In this document: positions 9,862 to 21,609 of the stretch, in pieces
Position numbering within the stretch: position 1 is the first letter of the stretch
Layout: each line of letters begins with the position of its first letter
From: Aspidapion aeneum
Taxonomy: Eukaryota > Arthropoda > Insecta > Coleoptera > Brentidae
NCBI GenBank assembly: GCA_963576565.1
Contig: OY755045.1
Span: 4,091,477 to 4,155,476, forward strand
Direction: 5' to 3'
Length of the DNA stretch: 64,000 nucleotides
Position numbers and translations under genes: made by a program
The notes under the pieces: generated by a model
The model's input: the letters and a program-made list of their open reading frames with translations, nothing else
Database searches by the model: none
What the model was told of the DNA's origin: nothing

Positions 9862-10527
9862 AGCTCACACTAGGTACTATAGTTATAGTGTACGTGTGAG
9901 CTAATATAACTAAAAACTAAAATATATTTTATTCAACTCCAGACTAAATTACCTTGTGTTTGATACCACACAAGCCATGTTTTGATTCACTCACACTGAA
10001 TTTTTGAAATATACTCCCACCCTTAAAAAAACAAAAACTAGAATGTATTTTGTTTAACTCCGGACTCAATTACCTTTCGTTTGACTACCCCCACCCTTTT
10101 TTTTTAAAACTAAAATGTATTTTGTTTAACTCCAGACTCAATTACCTTTCGTTTGATATCACACACGCCATATTTTCACATAAACTCTAATTTTTGAAGT
10201 CTACCCCCACCCTTTTATTTGGCTTGTGTTCGGTGGATTTTGTTCATTTTTAAATGGGACCATCTCGACCCAAGACCCAGCCTAGGTACCAAATTTCATT
10301 AAAATCGGACAAGCGGTTTTTGAGTTATGCGTGTTGGTCGTTACAGAGAGACACACATACAGACAGACAGACAGACAGACAGACAGACGGCGTGACAAAA
10401 AAGTTTCAAAATCATCTGAAACGCAAAGATATATAAAAATTTTTGAAATCGGAGCAACTTTTTTTTTTCTCGAAAAAATTAGGATCACCATAGCTCACAC
10501 TACTATAGTATAGTATATGTGTGAGCT
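9862..10527 (+). repeat. Interspersed repeat bounded by AGCTCACAC palindromes
   Basis: Both ends carry a palindrome AGCTCACAC..TATAG..GTGTGAGCT (9862-9902 and 10492-10527). Between them are about three copies of an AACTCCRGACTCAATTACC repeat (9940, 10058, 10129) and a segment with ATTAAAATCGGACAAGCGG followed by a CAGA microsatellite at 10360-10388. The class is unknown. Confidence 0.55.
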
Positions 10528-10561
10528 AAAAAATCATTTTTTTTGGGAAGGCTTGCTTTTA

Positions 10562-10862
10562 AGGGGCCTACAGACACGCGAGCATTTCTTGAGATTAGTA
10601 CGCGAACTAATCTCTGCATACATGTACGTTTGGTGGAATTGCCTACACACACGAAGACAAAATTAAACGTTCTAAACATAAACACGATATTATCAATGCG
10701 TTTTGCCTAGACACCGAGAGATTCGCTCGCGTACATTGTGCGCGCGAACTAATCTTCGAGAGATATTTTAGGCGGATATTGTCTACACACGAAGAGATTA
10801 GTATGCGCAAACTTGTACGCGCGTACTAATCTCTGGAAATGTTCGCGTGTCTGTAGGCCCCT
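10562..10862. mobile_element. PIF/Harbinger-type MITE
   Basis: Terminal inverted repeats start AGGGGCCTACAGACACGCGA and are flanked by TTA on both sides (10559-10561 and 10863-10865). A 3-bp TWA duplication is the PIF/Harbinger hallmark. Inside are more inverted AGATTAGT...CGCG motifs. It has no coding capacity. Confidence 0.8.
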
Positions 10863-11376
10863 TTACACACATAGGGTAAGAAATAGGAATTATAAAAAAA
10901 TTAACTAAAGATTGGATTTGAGATCCAACCAAAATTAAATAAATGGATCCATGACGGATCTGATGTAGTCCAAATTATACGCATTTGTAATGAAGTCATT
11001 TTTGATTATCTTTGCTTTTATACGACTGTCTTGTAAAAGGGGGTTTTGCGCACGGAGAACACGATCTGAAAATGGCATTTTGCGCACGCTGTGTGCAAAA
11101 CGTTTTGCACGCGCTTATGTCATTTTTGCGCACGCCTATGTCATTTCTGCATACGGGTCTCCCGTCATTATGATTTTTGTTGTTGTCACCCATCAATATA
11201 AGTTGGCTTAGTTCCGTAGCAACCGTCACTGCTCGTATGTTTTGTTGATTAGATACGTCAAAAAATTGTTGAATTTTTAAAGTTTTGTTGTAAAAATGTC
11301 GGAAATAAAAACAAGTTAAATTAAAATTTGATTTTTCTTTCTTTATTAGTCGTATAAAAAATATTGTAAAAAACTC

Positions 11377-12675
11377 GTTTGAAAACCTCTTTGCACACTC
11401 CCTCGACTTGTAGACCTCGCCTTCGGCTCGGTCTACCAAACTGTCTCGATCGTCCCAACTAACATTTATAGTAGCGGCTACATGTTCTAAAGGCTTTGCT
11501 ACTTTCTTATAGTAGAAATGTGGTGATCCCAACCAAAATTTGTTACTTTTTAGTTCTAACTACTATTTAGTATCAGGAAATAGTAGATGTTTCGTAAAAA
11601 CGACCCTCTAAACTACTTCATAGGATTGTTTCTTGATAGTCGATTCTGATAGTCTTCTCTACCACAATAGGACGTTGCTAAAGTTTTACTTTCTTTTTAG
11701 TCGTTATTTCGTAGTCGCCCTGACTTTTATATCCTACTTAATTACCACTAGAAAGTTAAGCTTCATTGGAGTCCCAAACAAGTGTATCCGACAACTACAT
11801 TATAACTTTAATTTTTACCACAAAAGTTTGTGTCATCATAGTAACATCTGATGTAACAATGTAGACAAAATAACTTTTTGGATCAACTTTAAAGCCGCAA
11901 CTACTTTCAAGTAACCTTTTCGACTATCAGGGAATATAGTTTGGGACGCCATGTTTTTATGTAAGAAAGAAAATTTAATATTTTTGTTGTCGTTTTATGA
12001 GCTCATGTTAAAGAGCCATACTATTTTATAAACAAATTAGTTGAAGCTTACCAAAAATGCTCTTCTTAAGCACCATTTGTTGGAGTTAACTGTCGATTAT
12101 GAAAACATAACCTCCAAAATCACAACTCAAAAATTCCATCAGCTACCAGAAAACGGCTCAATTTTACGGGCGCACCGGTTTTTTGCAATATATATAATGC
12201 ATGTTATACAAAAAACTTTGCGTCGCACTCGAATTTTGATCCTCTGCTCGTAAATTCTCACACTTTTGGATAACATAGTTCATATTATAACCATAACCAA
12301 ACAAAAAAAAAGCGAGTCTGTTTACTGTTGTGTCCACCATATTGTGTAACAATTCTACCAAAAAGAAACGATTATATTATTTGCAACTACATCGCAACTT
12401 TTATGCCATTACGGAAAAAAAACAGCCTCTACGACGTAGTAGATACCTGGCTACGACGTAGTAGTGTAGTTGTTACTACAGTGACTTTAAACACTTGGCC
12501 AAGTAGTTATAACCAGAAATTGGTTCCCCACTTAGGGAATTATAACGTCGCTGTATGGTATACTGAGACGTAGCGGGAGTACGTTGCGGTTACTTTTAAG
12601 AAATTCTTTCTAGTTGGGGTTTCGTCATTACAACTTTAATTGTTTGTTGGGGTGTGCAAAGAGTCGTTTTCAAAC
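11377..12675. repeat. Palindromic element split by 1.2 kb copy A
   Basis: The left arm (11377-11398) and right arm (12652-12675) are mirror images of GTTTGAAAAC and TCTTTGCACAC. Removing copy A plus one GT restores an approximately 100-bp palindrome with an inner GTAGACC..GGTCTAC hairpin (11410-11436). Copy A therefore landed in a pre-existing palindrome. Confidence 0.75.
11454..12651 (+). mobile_element. Unclassified 1.2 kb transposon, copy A
   Basis: Begins CCCAACTAACATTTATAGTA and ends, on the other strand, CCCAACAAACAATTAAAGTT; 17 of the first 22 positions match. GT flanks both ends (11452-11453, 12652-12653). Copies B (31904-33102) and C (51088-52286) are near-identical and have different 2-bp flanks. 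Four short frames of 70-80 codons are shared by the copies but match nothing I know, so this looks non-autonomous. Superfamily is open; 2-bp duplications occur in some CMC (CACTA/Mirage) and ISL2EU elements. Confidence 0.9.
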
Positions 12676-13105
12676 CTTGTTGTTTAAATTACTATTAGTA
12701 CATTATAAACAGCGATGACAATAAACTTAAAAAAAAAAGTAGTCTATGATCATTTTTTAAATAGGTAGGTAATTGGTTATGTGAAGTATCCGTCACTGTC
12801 AATCAAAAACATGAGTTTGTCAACTTGTCGGAAATTATTTTAAAAAGTTGTAAAATGCCAAGAAACAAATATAATAGTTACAATGACAATCGCAGCTGAT
12901 AATTTTAAATATATTGGCTTTTTTCAAGTGGAAAGGGAACAAGTCCGAAATCCGAATCGCACTTCAATTTGAGAATGTGATACAGCGAGCCACAGATGCA
13001 ACAAAATTAAGCCCAACAACGATAGTAAATATAAAAAAGAATCTACGCCATAAATTTTTTTCGCACCTGATGACGTCATTACAAATGCGTATAATTTAGA
13101 CTATA

Positions 13106-13574
13106 CCTTCCTAGCTCACCTATAAGCACAGTTCAAGTGAAGTCATGATATATGAGTCTTAAAAACAGTTATTTGTAAATCTCTCAGAAACTAAAGCACC
13201 TACGAAGTTTTTGGTTATAACACAAATAATTAAGCAAAATGTAGTCTACTATATTCCGAAAACCGCATTTTGATGCGTTGTTCAGTACAAAAATTATCAT
13301 TTTAAAAAAAAATTAATTGTCAAAAAACTATTATTAGCATTCAGCTCTTAAGAGTGTCCAACACAACTTTTCCTGAAAATATTTATTAAAATCGGTTTAG
13401 CGGTTTAGGATCTATCGTGTTACGGACATACACACACACAGACAGACATCACGACGGTATTGCTAAGATAGCTCAAAAATCACCTAAATAAAATATTTTC
13501 GGAGTTATCTCAAAAAAAAATTTCTTCGTCGAAACTCATACCTTTTCTAGCCATTGCTACGCGGGCTAAGAAGG
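13106..13574 (+). mobile_element. Family T repeat
   Basis: Inverted tips CCTTCCTAGCTC / CCTTCTTAGCCC are flanked by TA on each side. The body contains TCAAGTGAAGTCATGAT near the left, AAAATCGGTTTAGCGGTTTA and an ACACACAGACAGACA run near the right. Non-coding. A TA site suggests Tc1/mariner-type mobilisation, which is inference. Confidence 0.65.
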
Positions 13575-13955
13575 TAAAAAGTTTTTTAAATTTTTTCTAG
13601 GGCAGGCAACGTCACCTCTCCCCGGTAGTTGACGCAAATTCAGCAAATTCCGTCGAAAGTTTGACGTAAGCGGATTTTCATACTCAGAGGAAAAAATAAA
13701 ATTTGAATTAATAAAATTTAATTTAAAAATCCTTTTTCCACACTTTTTCCGCTAGTTGCCACTATATTTTAAATTTCCATCAGTTCTGCTTCACGATAAA
13801 ATGGATCCTTGTTAAAAATAATTATTATAAAACGTTTATCTTTAATTATTTTTGGAATTTGTTTTTAATTTTTTGCATTATTCCCGAGAATAGACCAAGT
13901 CATCCATAACTAGTTACTTCTTCACACGGTCCCTAGAATAGACCGGTCTTCGGAT

Positions 13956-13956
<1 letters not shown>

Positions 13957-13991
<35 letters not shown>
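13957..13991. repeat. (TA)n microsatellite
   Basis: About 17 uninterrupted TA units follow GACCGGTCTTCGGATCTT. The inverted form of that phrase occurs at 16260-16285. Confidence 0.95.
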
Positions 13992-13992
<1 letters not shown>

Positions 13993-13999
13993 TCTTTGC

Positions 14000-15650
14000 A
14001 ATAAGGCTAGTCCTTTTGTTTAATCACCCCGTAATTCTGGTAACAAAACGCACGTGTATTCTTAATTCAGTTTTAAACCATAGGTTCCTAAGGTAAGTGA
14101 TAATGGACGCTGCAAAACTAATTATCAGTTACCTTAAGGTTAATATAATCGGTCACCACCCTTTATAATAGGGGTGATGGATCGGTGTTTAAACTGTCAA
14201 TTGTTTTGAAATTTCTGACTTTGAAACATCGCTTATTTTATATTTAAATTCTGATTCTGATTTGGAAGTTTTTTGAGAAAAGTTTCTGTCCCAAAATGAT
14301 TTTATGTAGTGAAAAATTTATGAACAATTGGGGTGCCCTGCCGCCAAAGTTTCTACATTGGAAGATTTTCAGTGCGACTGACCATAGAACTACAAACCAT
14401 GAACAAACGATAAATTAGTGATTATTTAATTTTTTCAAAAATGTTATTTTCTACAATGTATTTTGAGTTGGAATTGAGTTAAGCTTTGCAATTTGTTTTG
14501 GTAAAAAATATTATTTAAAAATAGGATTAGGCCCTGTTTATATTATATTTTTTGTAAATTGAAGTTTTTAAATTACCTAAGCAAAATGACTTAATAAAAG
14601 TTAAATTAATATTATTTGTAGTTTCCACAAATGCACTTTAGCTCGACTCATATTAATGTAGTACATACTCATTTCTTTGTTACAATAAGTATATAAGCAT
14701 TAATATTTTTTGAAATTAAACTTTTTAATAAAAAAGTTGTTCATATGAAAATCTCACATTTTTTATGGTGGACACATAGATGTTTTAAAAAATATAAAGT
14801 TCCTAACTGATTTAACCGCAGAGGCTTTGGGAATTTCAACAAAAATAGTATTGAGACAGACTCTTTGTGAGTGAATTAAAAAATATATTTTAGACACAAT
14901 ATTTAAACTAGAAATAGCTATATTGAGGGTATTACTAATTACTAAGTTTAAAATGTTGCAGTAGAACTGCTCATAGGATTAAGTTCAAATCAAAAGATGA
15001 AAATTATTATACTAAGCTTTATTTGTATGGTTTTGTAAATTATTTTCTTAAAATAAAATAAAACCAATCGAAAAACTAAAAATCTAACTAAAAAACTAAC
15101 TACGCAAAAATAATTTATTCTCATCGTTCAATAAACTCCATCTTGTGAACTGCCATCTTCAGTTATGACGAGAGGAACGACACCAATTTAGCTCATTTTC
15201 TCAGTCTTCTTGTTTTATAAATCTTTTTTAACAGTAGTTTTACAAACTTTTTGAATTAGTTTTTTAAACGCGTTGTTTTGAAGGGCATCAAAGAGTCTTC
15301 ATACTTTTTGTCATTACTGTGTTTCTTGAAATTCTGCTCTATAGTTATCACGGATGGGACTGAAGATCGAAAAAAGCGTGGAATTTTCGAATGAACAGTT
15401 TATCTTTGTCGCCAATTTTCTTGACTATTTTTCTGAGAATATGTGAATACTTCTAAATATCTACTTTACAAAATATTTTGACTACTTGACAAAAATTTTT
15501 TGTTTTGAAAGTTTACTTTCATTGTCAATTTAAGCTTTGATAGACAGACAGGCTTGCAACTGCCAACTGCAATCTGGGGCCAACAATGATTTTCGAAGCT
15601 ATTTTCTGTCTTCTTTATAGCAGAAAAATAAAAAAGGAGAGCAAAGGGAC
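14000..15650. other. AT-rich stretch without recognised features
   Basis: No open frame above about 60 codons and no clear inverted or tandem repeat was seen. The TCATCTTGTGAACTGCCATCTTCAG region near 15140 is not identifiable. Probably decayed repeats. Confidence 0.5.
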
Positions 15651-15665
15651 TTGGGGTATTACAAG

Positions 15666-15668
<3 letters not shown>

Positions 15669-15708
<40 letters not shown>
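15669..15708. repeat. (TA)n microsatellite
   Basis: About 20 TA units, broken once by TG, next to the left arm of the 15711-16280 element. Confidence 0.95.
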
Positions 15709-15710
15709 CC

Positions 15711-16280
15711 GTTTTTCCGACCTTATATATATGTCGAATTTTTCACGTCACTGGTGGTCCAGCTGATTTTTGTAAACAAAAGTTAGATATGATATGAACA
15801 ACTAATATTTTTGCAATTTTCCTACTGTTTTTTAGGACATTAAATATGATTTTTTAGATGTATTGTCGTTATTTTTTTTTTGCCCGCTTTATTTTTTATT
15901 ACACAAAACTTAATATACAAGTCAAACTGAATGTGATCGTTTTGGTATCAAAGGTAAACCAAGGACTTGGGAAGTAAACAAAGGTATCGATTAGCGGATT
16001 ACTTATGAAGCTGAAACGAACACATTGTTTTCTTCGAATTCAAATTTTTGTGTAAAGAAAAATGAAGCGGACTACAAAAAATAACGACTGGTGTGTCTCA
16101 AAAATATTATTTTATAAGAATATACTATAAAACAGTAGGAAAATTGCCTTGGTTTTCAAAAACTTCAAAAAATATTAGTTGTTAAAGAAATACTCTATTT
16201 AACTTTTGTTTACAAAAATCAGCTGGACCACCAATGACGTGAAAATTCGACATATATATAAGATCCAAAAACCGGTCTAA
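15711..16280. mobile_element. Inverted-repeat element with TATATATGTCGAATTTT ends
   Basis: The left arm (about 15711-15830) contains CACGTCACTGGTGGTCCAGC and TTTTTGTAAACAAAAGTTA; the right arm (about 16140-16280) is its complement. The middle (15870-16130) matches 35835-36180. Non-coding MITE; ends lie in TA-rich DNA so the target site cannot be read. Confidence 0.65.
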
Positions 16281-17180
16281 TTCTAGCTACCGTGACGTCT
16301 TTATACACCCCGTGTTCCACTGCAATTCTTTAATCGAAGAATCGCAACATCGCATTGGCTAGGCGACTTCTCATTCGTTGCAAACCGTTTGCTTTCTCTG
16401 CCTTGTAAACTTAAACCATAGGGGTTCCTTCATATACATTGTCTCACGCACGCGTGATTTTTTAAATAAAGAATTGAATAGGAACACTCTGTAGAAGTAA
16501 ATACCTACGTTTTCAATACAATTCAATGCCCAATTTTATTAATTTCTTTTTTAGTCGCTTTTTAAGTAAAATGTCGGTTAAAATTAAAATGACTCTTTTA
16601 ATTACTTTCTAAAACTGCTTCAATTATTAGTAAGAGTATATTCCAACTGGAAAATGATTTCTTTATTATAAAGCAATATAACAAGAGTATAATAGCGCCA
16701 ACACGGCAGTAGAACCACTTAAAAAAAATAACTAATGATTGTTTAGGTTTCACTTTTATGTAGGGGAATGTTTCCACAATTGAGGGAATACACATTTACC
16801 TACTCGCGCACAGTAAAGTGCACTTTACAACTAGGAAATTAGTACTTTACCGCACTCAGTAAAGTTTATTATTTTTTAATTTTTATATTTCAAAAAGTTG
16901 ATGTGGGAGGAGCCCTAAGATCAGAAACGCCAACAGCGAACGTACAAAAAAAAAATCAATAAATTGATGGTGCCACGGGCCATAACATAAATATGGCAGC
17001 CCTCGATTAATCGGTGCTTCTTGTAAATTCCAGGCTTATAGCCCAATAAAATTTTGCCAACGTTGCCGTTTTTTATGTACTTGATTCCCGTATGTTTTAT
17101 AGACAGAGAGAGATGATCGCAATCCGCAATGGGCGTCGATCGGGTCTGACCGGGAAAACGGCATAAGAAAAGTGCGTCTG

Positions 17181-17302
17181 GGTCCACATTCTGTGTATTG
17201 TATAATTTAATAGCGACATGTCATGTCGCATACTAATTGCGAAAAATAGAAAGAAAGGACGACATGTCTATGGAATTCGACAGCACGCAGAATCTGGACC
17301 CC
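17181..17302. repeat. Short repeat with GGTCCAxATTCTG inverted ends
   Basis: GGTCCACATTCTGTG at the left and its near-complement CAGAATCTGGACCC at the right bound a core (AATTGCGAAAAATAGAAAGA, GGACGACATGT) that recurs at about 29280-29325. Possibly a very small MITE. Confidence 0.4.
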
Positions 17303-17784
17303 GGTCAACCATTATAAACACACAGGATTGCTTATTTCCATTTAACTCTATGTTAGCGTCGCTCAGCGGGACGAACAGTGTCTGCTTACGTCACCAGCGG
17401 ACCAGTTGCTTTGTTTGTATTGAGAGTTCGTGTGATTTTAAGGTGTTTTTGACGTTTTTACCTCCGTTTTTTTGCGTTTTTTCATTTCTTTGACGGTGTG
17501 GTTGACTATTTAGGAGGTAAATCTGAGGGCACGGCAGTGCCTCGCCAAGTTCACGCGCCGTACCATCTTTTCTTGAAACATTTCAGCCGATATTTGACCT
17601 ATCTAAAACTCTACTTCGGAATGAGCTACGAATCTCAAACTTTGTACAGTCGTAGATGTCCATGGAGTTAACAATCCCTTCATGTTTAGTTTCATGGAAT
17701 TCCCAAAAGTACTGAAGTAGTTACGAAATTTCAAAAAACGTCGAAATTGAAAAAACGTCGAAATTGTCACTGTACTGTGTACTG

Positions 17785-18420
17785 TACTTCCAGACATGCT
17801 ACAAAGCTGAAATTTGGCAGATTGATAGAAATTATGACCGAATCACTGGAAAAAATCAAAAAAACCCAAAATTCTAAATTACTTCACTCCCCTATATATG
17901 TAAAGTTATGTAAAAATAACATTGCCCACTTCCAGATATGGCAGACTGGTAGGAGCTATGATAAAACTATAGAAAAAAATTTAAAAACCCCAAAATTATC
18001 ATTTATTTTCCTCCGCTATAAATGTAAAGTAATGTAAAAGTAACATTGCCCACTTCCGGACACGCTAGAGAGCTGAGCTTTGGAAGGCCGATAGTAACTA
18101 TGATAAAACTATAGAAAAAAATTAAAACACCCCAAAATTCTAATTTACTTCGCTTCCCAATCCAATAAATGTAAAGTTGTGTAAAAGTAACATTGTCCAC
18201 TTCCAGAAACGCTCTAGAGCTGAGATTTGGAAGACCGATAAAACTATAGGAAAAAATTTAAAAACACTAATATTTTAATTTACTTTCCTTCCCTATAAAT
18301 GTAAAGTTATGTAAAATTAACATTGCCTACTTCCAGGAACTCTAGAGAGCTGAGCTTTAGAAGGCTGATAAGAACTATGATAAAACCATAGGAAAATATA
18401 AAAAACTCAACATTTTTAAT
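17785..18420 (+). repeat. Degenerate tandem repeat, about 125-150 bp unit
   Basis: Five units share CCACTTCCAGAMAYGCT, AGAGCTGAGMTTTGGAAGRC, GATAAAACTATAGAAAAAA and ATAAATGTAAAGTTATGTAA. Unit starts are near 17785, 17925, 18048, 18198 and 18328. Apparent short open frames follow the repeat. No function is evident. Confidence 0.8.
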
Positions 18421-18656
18421 AAGGCATTGCAAAAGTTTTTAAAAATATCCCCTATATTTTACTACTTTAAAACTTAAATATTATCCAAATCCTTTAAAAA
18501 AGCAGTGAAATCATAACAAAAACATTTCATCTAAAAAAAGCCAAGTACGCGAAAGTGGTATTCCGTAAAAATAATTGAGATAAAAGTAAAGCCAAGTTCT
18601 ACAATACAAATTTCAAAATGAATGGTTCTTGATTTTTTGGGTTTTGATTATTTATA

Positions 18657-18952
18657 CAAGGCGAACAGAAAAATATAGGCCACGACCCTGAAGAAATCAG
18701 CTGTTCTCGGGGGGCTGACTTTTACATTGGGTCTTATGGGAGGTCAGACGTTTTTTTATGATATTTTCAAAATGGCATATCGGGATGGTGTCTGAGAATA
18801 TTTTACTGAAATTTCGCGGAAATCTGTAGTGCCATTTTGAAAATATCACAAAAAAACATCTGACCTCCCTTAAGACCCAATGTAAAAGTCAGCCTCCCCC
18901 GAGAACAGCTGATTTTTTCAGGGTCGTTGCCTGTATTTTTTTGTTGGCCGTG
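18657..18952. mobile_element. Palindromic copy of hAT-like family G
   Basis: Arms of about 140 bp are mirror images: GGCCACGACCCTGAAGAAAT, then ACATTGGGTCTTATGGGAGG and CAAAATGGC on the left, the complement on the right. It seems to be two left ends of the family at 7388-7997 joined head to head. A clean 8-bp target duplication was not found. Confidence 0.7.
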
Positions 18953-19425
18953 GATCTGTTTATGACACGTGTTGTGCTTTGTCATATTTTGTTAAAATAT
19001 TTTTCAATAACAAAATTGAAATACATATTACGAATTTTTATAAAAAAAGCCTTCAGGGAAACTTCTTTTTTTATTTTTTTTTCGGCTTTAATTATAATTG
19101 TTTTAACACGTTTAGAGCTTTTTTCATTTTGTTAAAATATTTTTGAATAACAAAATTGGTCAGAGAAAATAAAACTTTTTTTTCGAAGCTTTGGTAATAA
19201 TAACACGTTTTCATGCGTCCGAAAAGTTTTTTTCCCAACAATTGAGTATGCTATGCGTGATCTTTTTTTTCTTAGGGGTCGACCATAAATCACATAACAG
19301 GATTTGGCGGGGTTCCTGAAAGTTTGTAAAGTGTGTAGGTGTAGGGAGCAATTCTCGACTTTATTAAGTAACAACCTTTGCCTACAATAAAATAAAATAA
19401 ACTACACAACTAGTAGGTATAGTTT

Positions 19426-19878
19426 TTGCAAAGTCACTTGAACAAAGATAAAAGCCGACCATCGGCATATCCTTTAAAGAAAGTGACATGGGCGGCGGTA
19501 GATATACTCATGAAAATTATTTCATTTAATTATGGCGAAACTAAAGAAATAAAAATAGATAATAAAACTTTCTATTCCTACACCTACAGAAACGACACTG
19601 ATTTATTTTCTAACTTTACATACTGCCGACTAAAGGGGTCCCGACCAGAACACCTGAAAGCAATTAAAAAAGCATATCTCAAAAAAATCTGCCAATCAGG
19701 TGCCGTTCATCCACCTGGGCTCGGTCGGTCGAAAACACGTTCGACATGCATGAAACCGTCCGCAGAATACAATTTGCGTTCCAGGTCGACGTTGTACTGT
19801 TGTTTGTCTGTGTTTATCTTTTGTTGCACTGGAAAAATTTTATGTAAAAAACACACATCTCTAGTTTACAGCATCTGA
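19426..19878 (+). pseudogene. Unidentified protein-like fragment
   Basis: An open frame of 150 codons whose first 85 or so residues have balanced composition (WAAVDILMKIISFNYGETKE, later HLKAIKKAYLKKI), unlike the AT-driven frames around it. From about 19735 it runs into R1 repeat sequence, so the tail is spurious. It could be an exon of a transposon or host gene truncated by R1. I do not recognise a domain. Confidence 0.25.
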
Positions 19879-21345
19879 GATAAAAATATAATATAAAATT
19901 ACATCTAATTTACATTTGTCTGAGAAAATTCAAAAAACAGTGATTAACCCAAAAAATTATAATTTTTGTCAAAATAAATAAAGTTTCACAACCAATTTTA
20001 ACACGTGACCAAATGCCGGGAAAGCTACGTAAATAAACAAATATTTTTTAAATTTCCAAAAAAAGATTGTGCGACATCTGCAGCATTTGTTGATTTTTTT
20101 TGCAAGAGCCCTTAATTTTTATTACTACGGGACTGCCAGCGGCGTATCGTGCCCGAGGGCGGGGGGGGGGGGGGGGGGACAGCTAAAAAGGGCGCCTCTG
20201 AAAACTGAAAAAAAATCTTGCGACTAAAAAAAAAACAACAAAAAAAAATAAAAATCATGTGTGATTGTGAAAAAAGGTCTTCAAGTCGTTAGTTTCCTTT
20301 AGCGCCCACTCAATTGGCCGTTGCCGGCCCGACTTCATAACTTAATAAAGCTGGGGGCGCTTCGGCCACCAATGGGGCGCCACTACCCTCGGGGGGGGGG
20401 GGGGGGGCGACGAACCCCCCGCGCCTCCCCCACGCTACGCCGCTGGGGACTGCGGAATGTTGTAGGTATACCACATTGAAAAAAGCTATACTGACCATAC
20501 CAAAGCCTGCTTAGAAAAAGAAAAACTAGTTTAGCAGGTGATTGGAATAGAAAAATAAGGGTTTACCCTGATCGCAGCAAATCCCGGTGACCTGTGAACT
20601 AAAAGTTAAAAAAAGAGGGGTAACACCGAATGTGAAATTTTACACCAGATTTGGCGGAAGAACAAACGACTTCGCTTTAAGGCATCGACATTAAGGTCAT
20701 TAACTATATATACCTACCAAAGTACAAAATTCAAAATGTGATTATTTTAACTTCTTAGAATCTCTGTTTCCTAAAAATGAATAAAAATCACAAAATCTTT
20801 GTGAATATTAAGGCTTTCTATAATATGTAGTTAATTTCACAAATATTTTGTAAAAATCAAATTACAAAATACAAATAAATAAATATATAAATTTCACGTA
20901 AAACTTGTGATAGTAGAAAAAATAAATATTTTTTCATAAGTTTCGCTCAAAAATATGTGCTAATGCAAGTTCGTTTTTGGTATATTTAGTTTATTAGGCA
21001 GTCTGTAGTGATTTATAGTTTGTGAAGATCAATTAAATTAATGTAATTTTATCTGCATTTTAAAAAACTATAATTAAAAATGTATTATGATAATAATATG
21101 TAATTGTGTAATCCTTTCTGTGTGCAACTTTAATTTCGTGTTCTCGAATTCAAACGTTGCCTTCTTTACGCGAGACAGCGACACCTACCCTTTCTTTTAG
21201 TCACGTGACTTTCAATGTAATTCTCTCTCATATGATCACATGCCGGAAGTAAATTGATCATTCCGCTAATAAAATTCGTTTTTAGACAGTTATTTGGTGG
21301 TTCCATTTAACCAAAACTGTTTTAAAACCATCCTCGTACTGCATT
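19735..21345 (-). repeat. Interspersed repeat R1, right copy
   Basis: Inverted partner of 1-4130. It lacks the four insertions present in the left copy and carries one of its own, the hAT MITE at 20137-20445, whose empty site is GGGACTGCGG (complement) at about 2920-2930 of the left copy. Confidence 0.8.
20137..20445. mobile_element. hAT MITE, CAGCGGCGTA type
   Basis: Inverted tips CAGCGGCGTA with 8-bp duplication GGGACTGC at 20129-20136 and 20446-20453. It contains long G homopolymers (20161-20179 and about 20391-20407) and a GGGCGC..GCGCC-rich interior. A truncated relative is at 44043-44260. Confidence 0.85.
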
Positions 21346-21354
21346 GCGCGCGCT

Positions 21355-21600
21355 TTGGGATTATTCGGACACTTTTATGACTGGTGGGTCTGCTTTCGGG
21401 CTGTTCGGCCGTCGCCCGTCGTCGTTGAAAATTCGTTCTCGACGTTTCGCCATCTCGAGTGGATGGCATCTTCAGGAGATGTTGACATAGATAAAGGATT
21501 TGCGGCGCGGTTCAGTGAATTTTTATTAGATAGGCAACTCCGGCTGTTTGACAGGTCGTTAGCTCTGTGGCGCCCACTGCAGAGCTTAGTGACGAACTAA
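21355..21600 (-). repeat. Ribozyme-like unit, intact-core copy
   Basis: Inverted relative of 22735-22985; both contain the GGGCTGTTCGGCC phrase and a hammerhead-like motif. It starts exactly where the R1 right copy stops. Probably one terminal unit of a Penelope-like element, with its partner 1.1 kb away in opposite orientation. Confidence 0.55.
21437..21479 (-). ncRNA. Hammerhead-like ribozyme motif (variant, unchanged core)
   Basis: On the minus strand: stem I TCTC/GAGA, core CTGAAGA (21475-21469), one extra U (21468), stem II GCCATC/GATGGC (six perfect pairs, seven-base loop), GAAAC, then GTC. The ACGT between GAAA and the cleavage base is self-complementary, as in minimal hammerheads that need a dimer to form stem III. 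Activity is a prediction. Confidence 0.6.
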
Positions 21601-21609
21601 AAGGCGAGG

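Noticed and set aside
10360..10388. CRISPR-like or regulatory array in the CAGA repeats
   Set aside because: It is a plain microsatellite, and similar tracts occur inside family T copies.
10996..11532. 178-codon open frame on the minus strand
   Set aside because: It runs across the end of the 1.2 kb transposon, part of a palindrome and unrelated flanking sequence, so it is a chance chimera.
11633..12573. Four short open frames conserved in all three 1.2 kb copies
   Set aside because: They lie in different frames, are 70-80 codons, and match no family. The copies are so similar that conservation only reflects recent origin.
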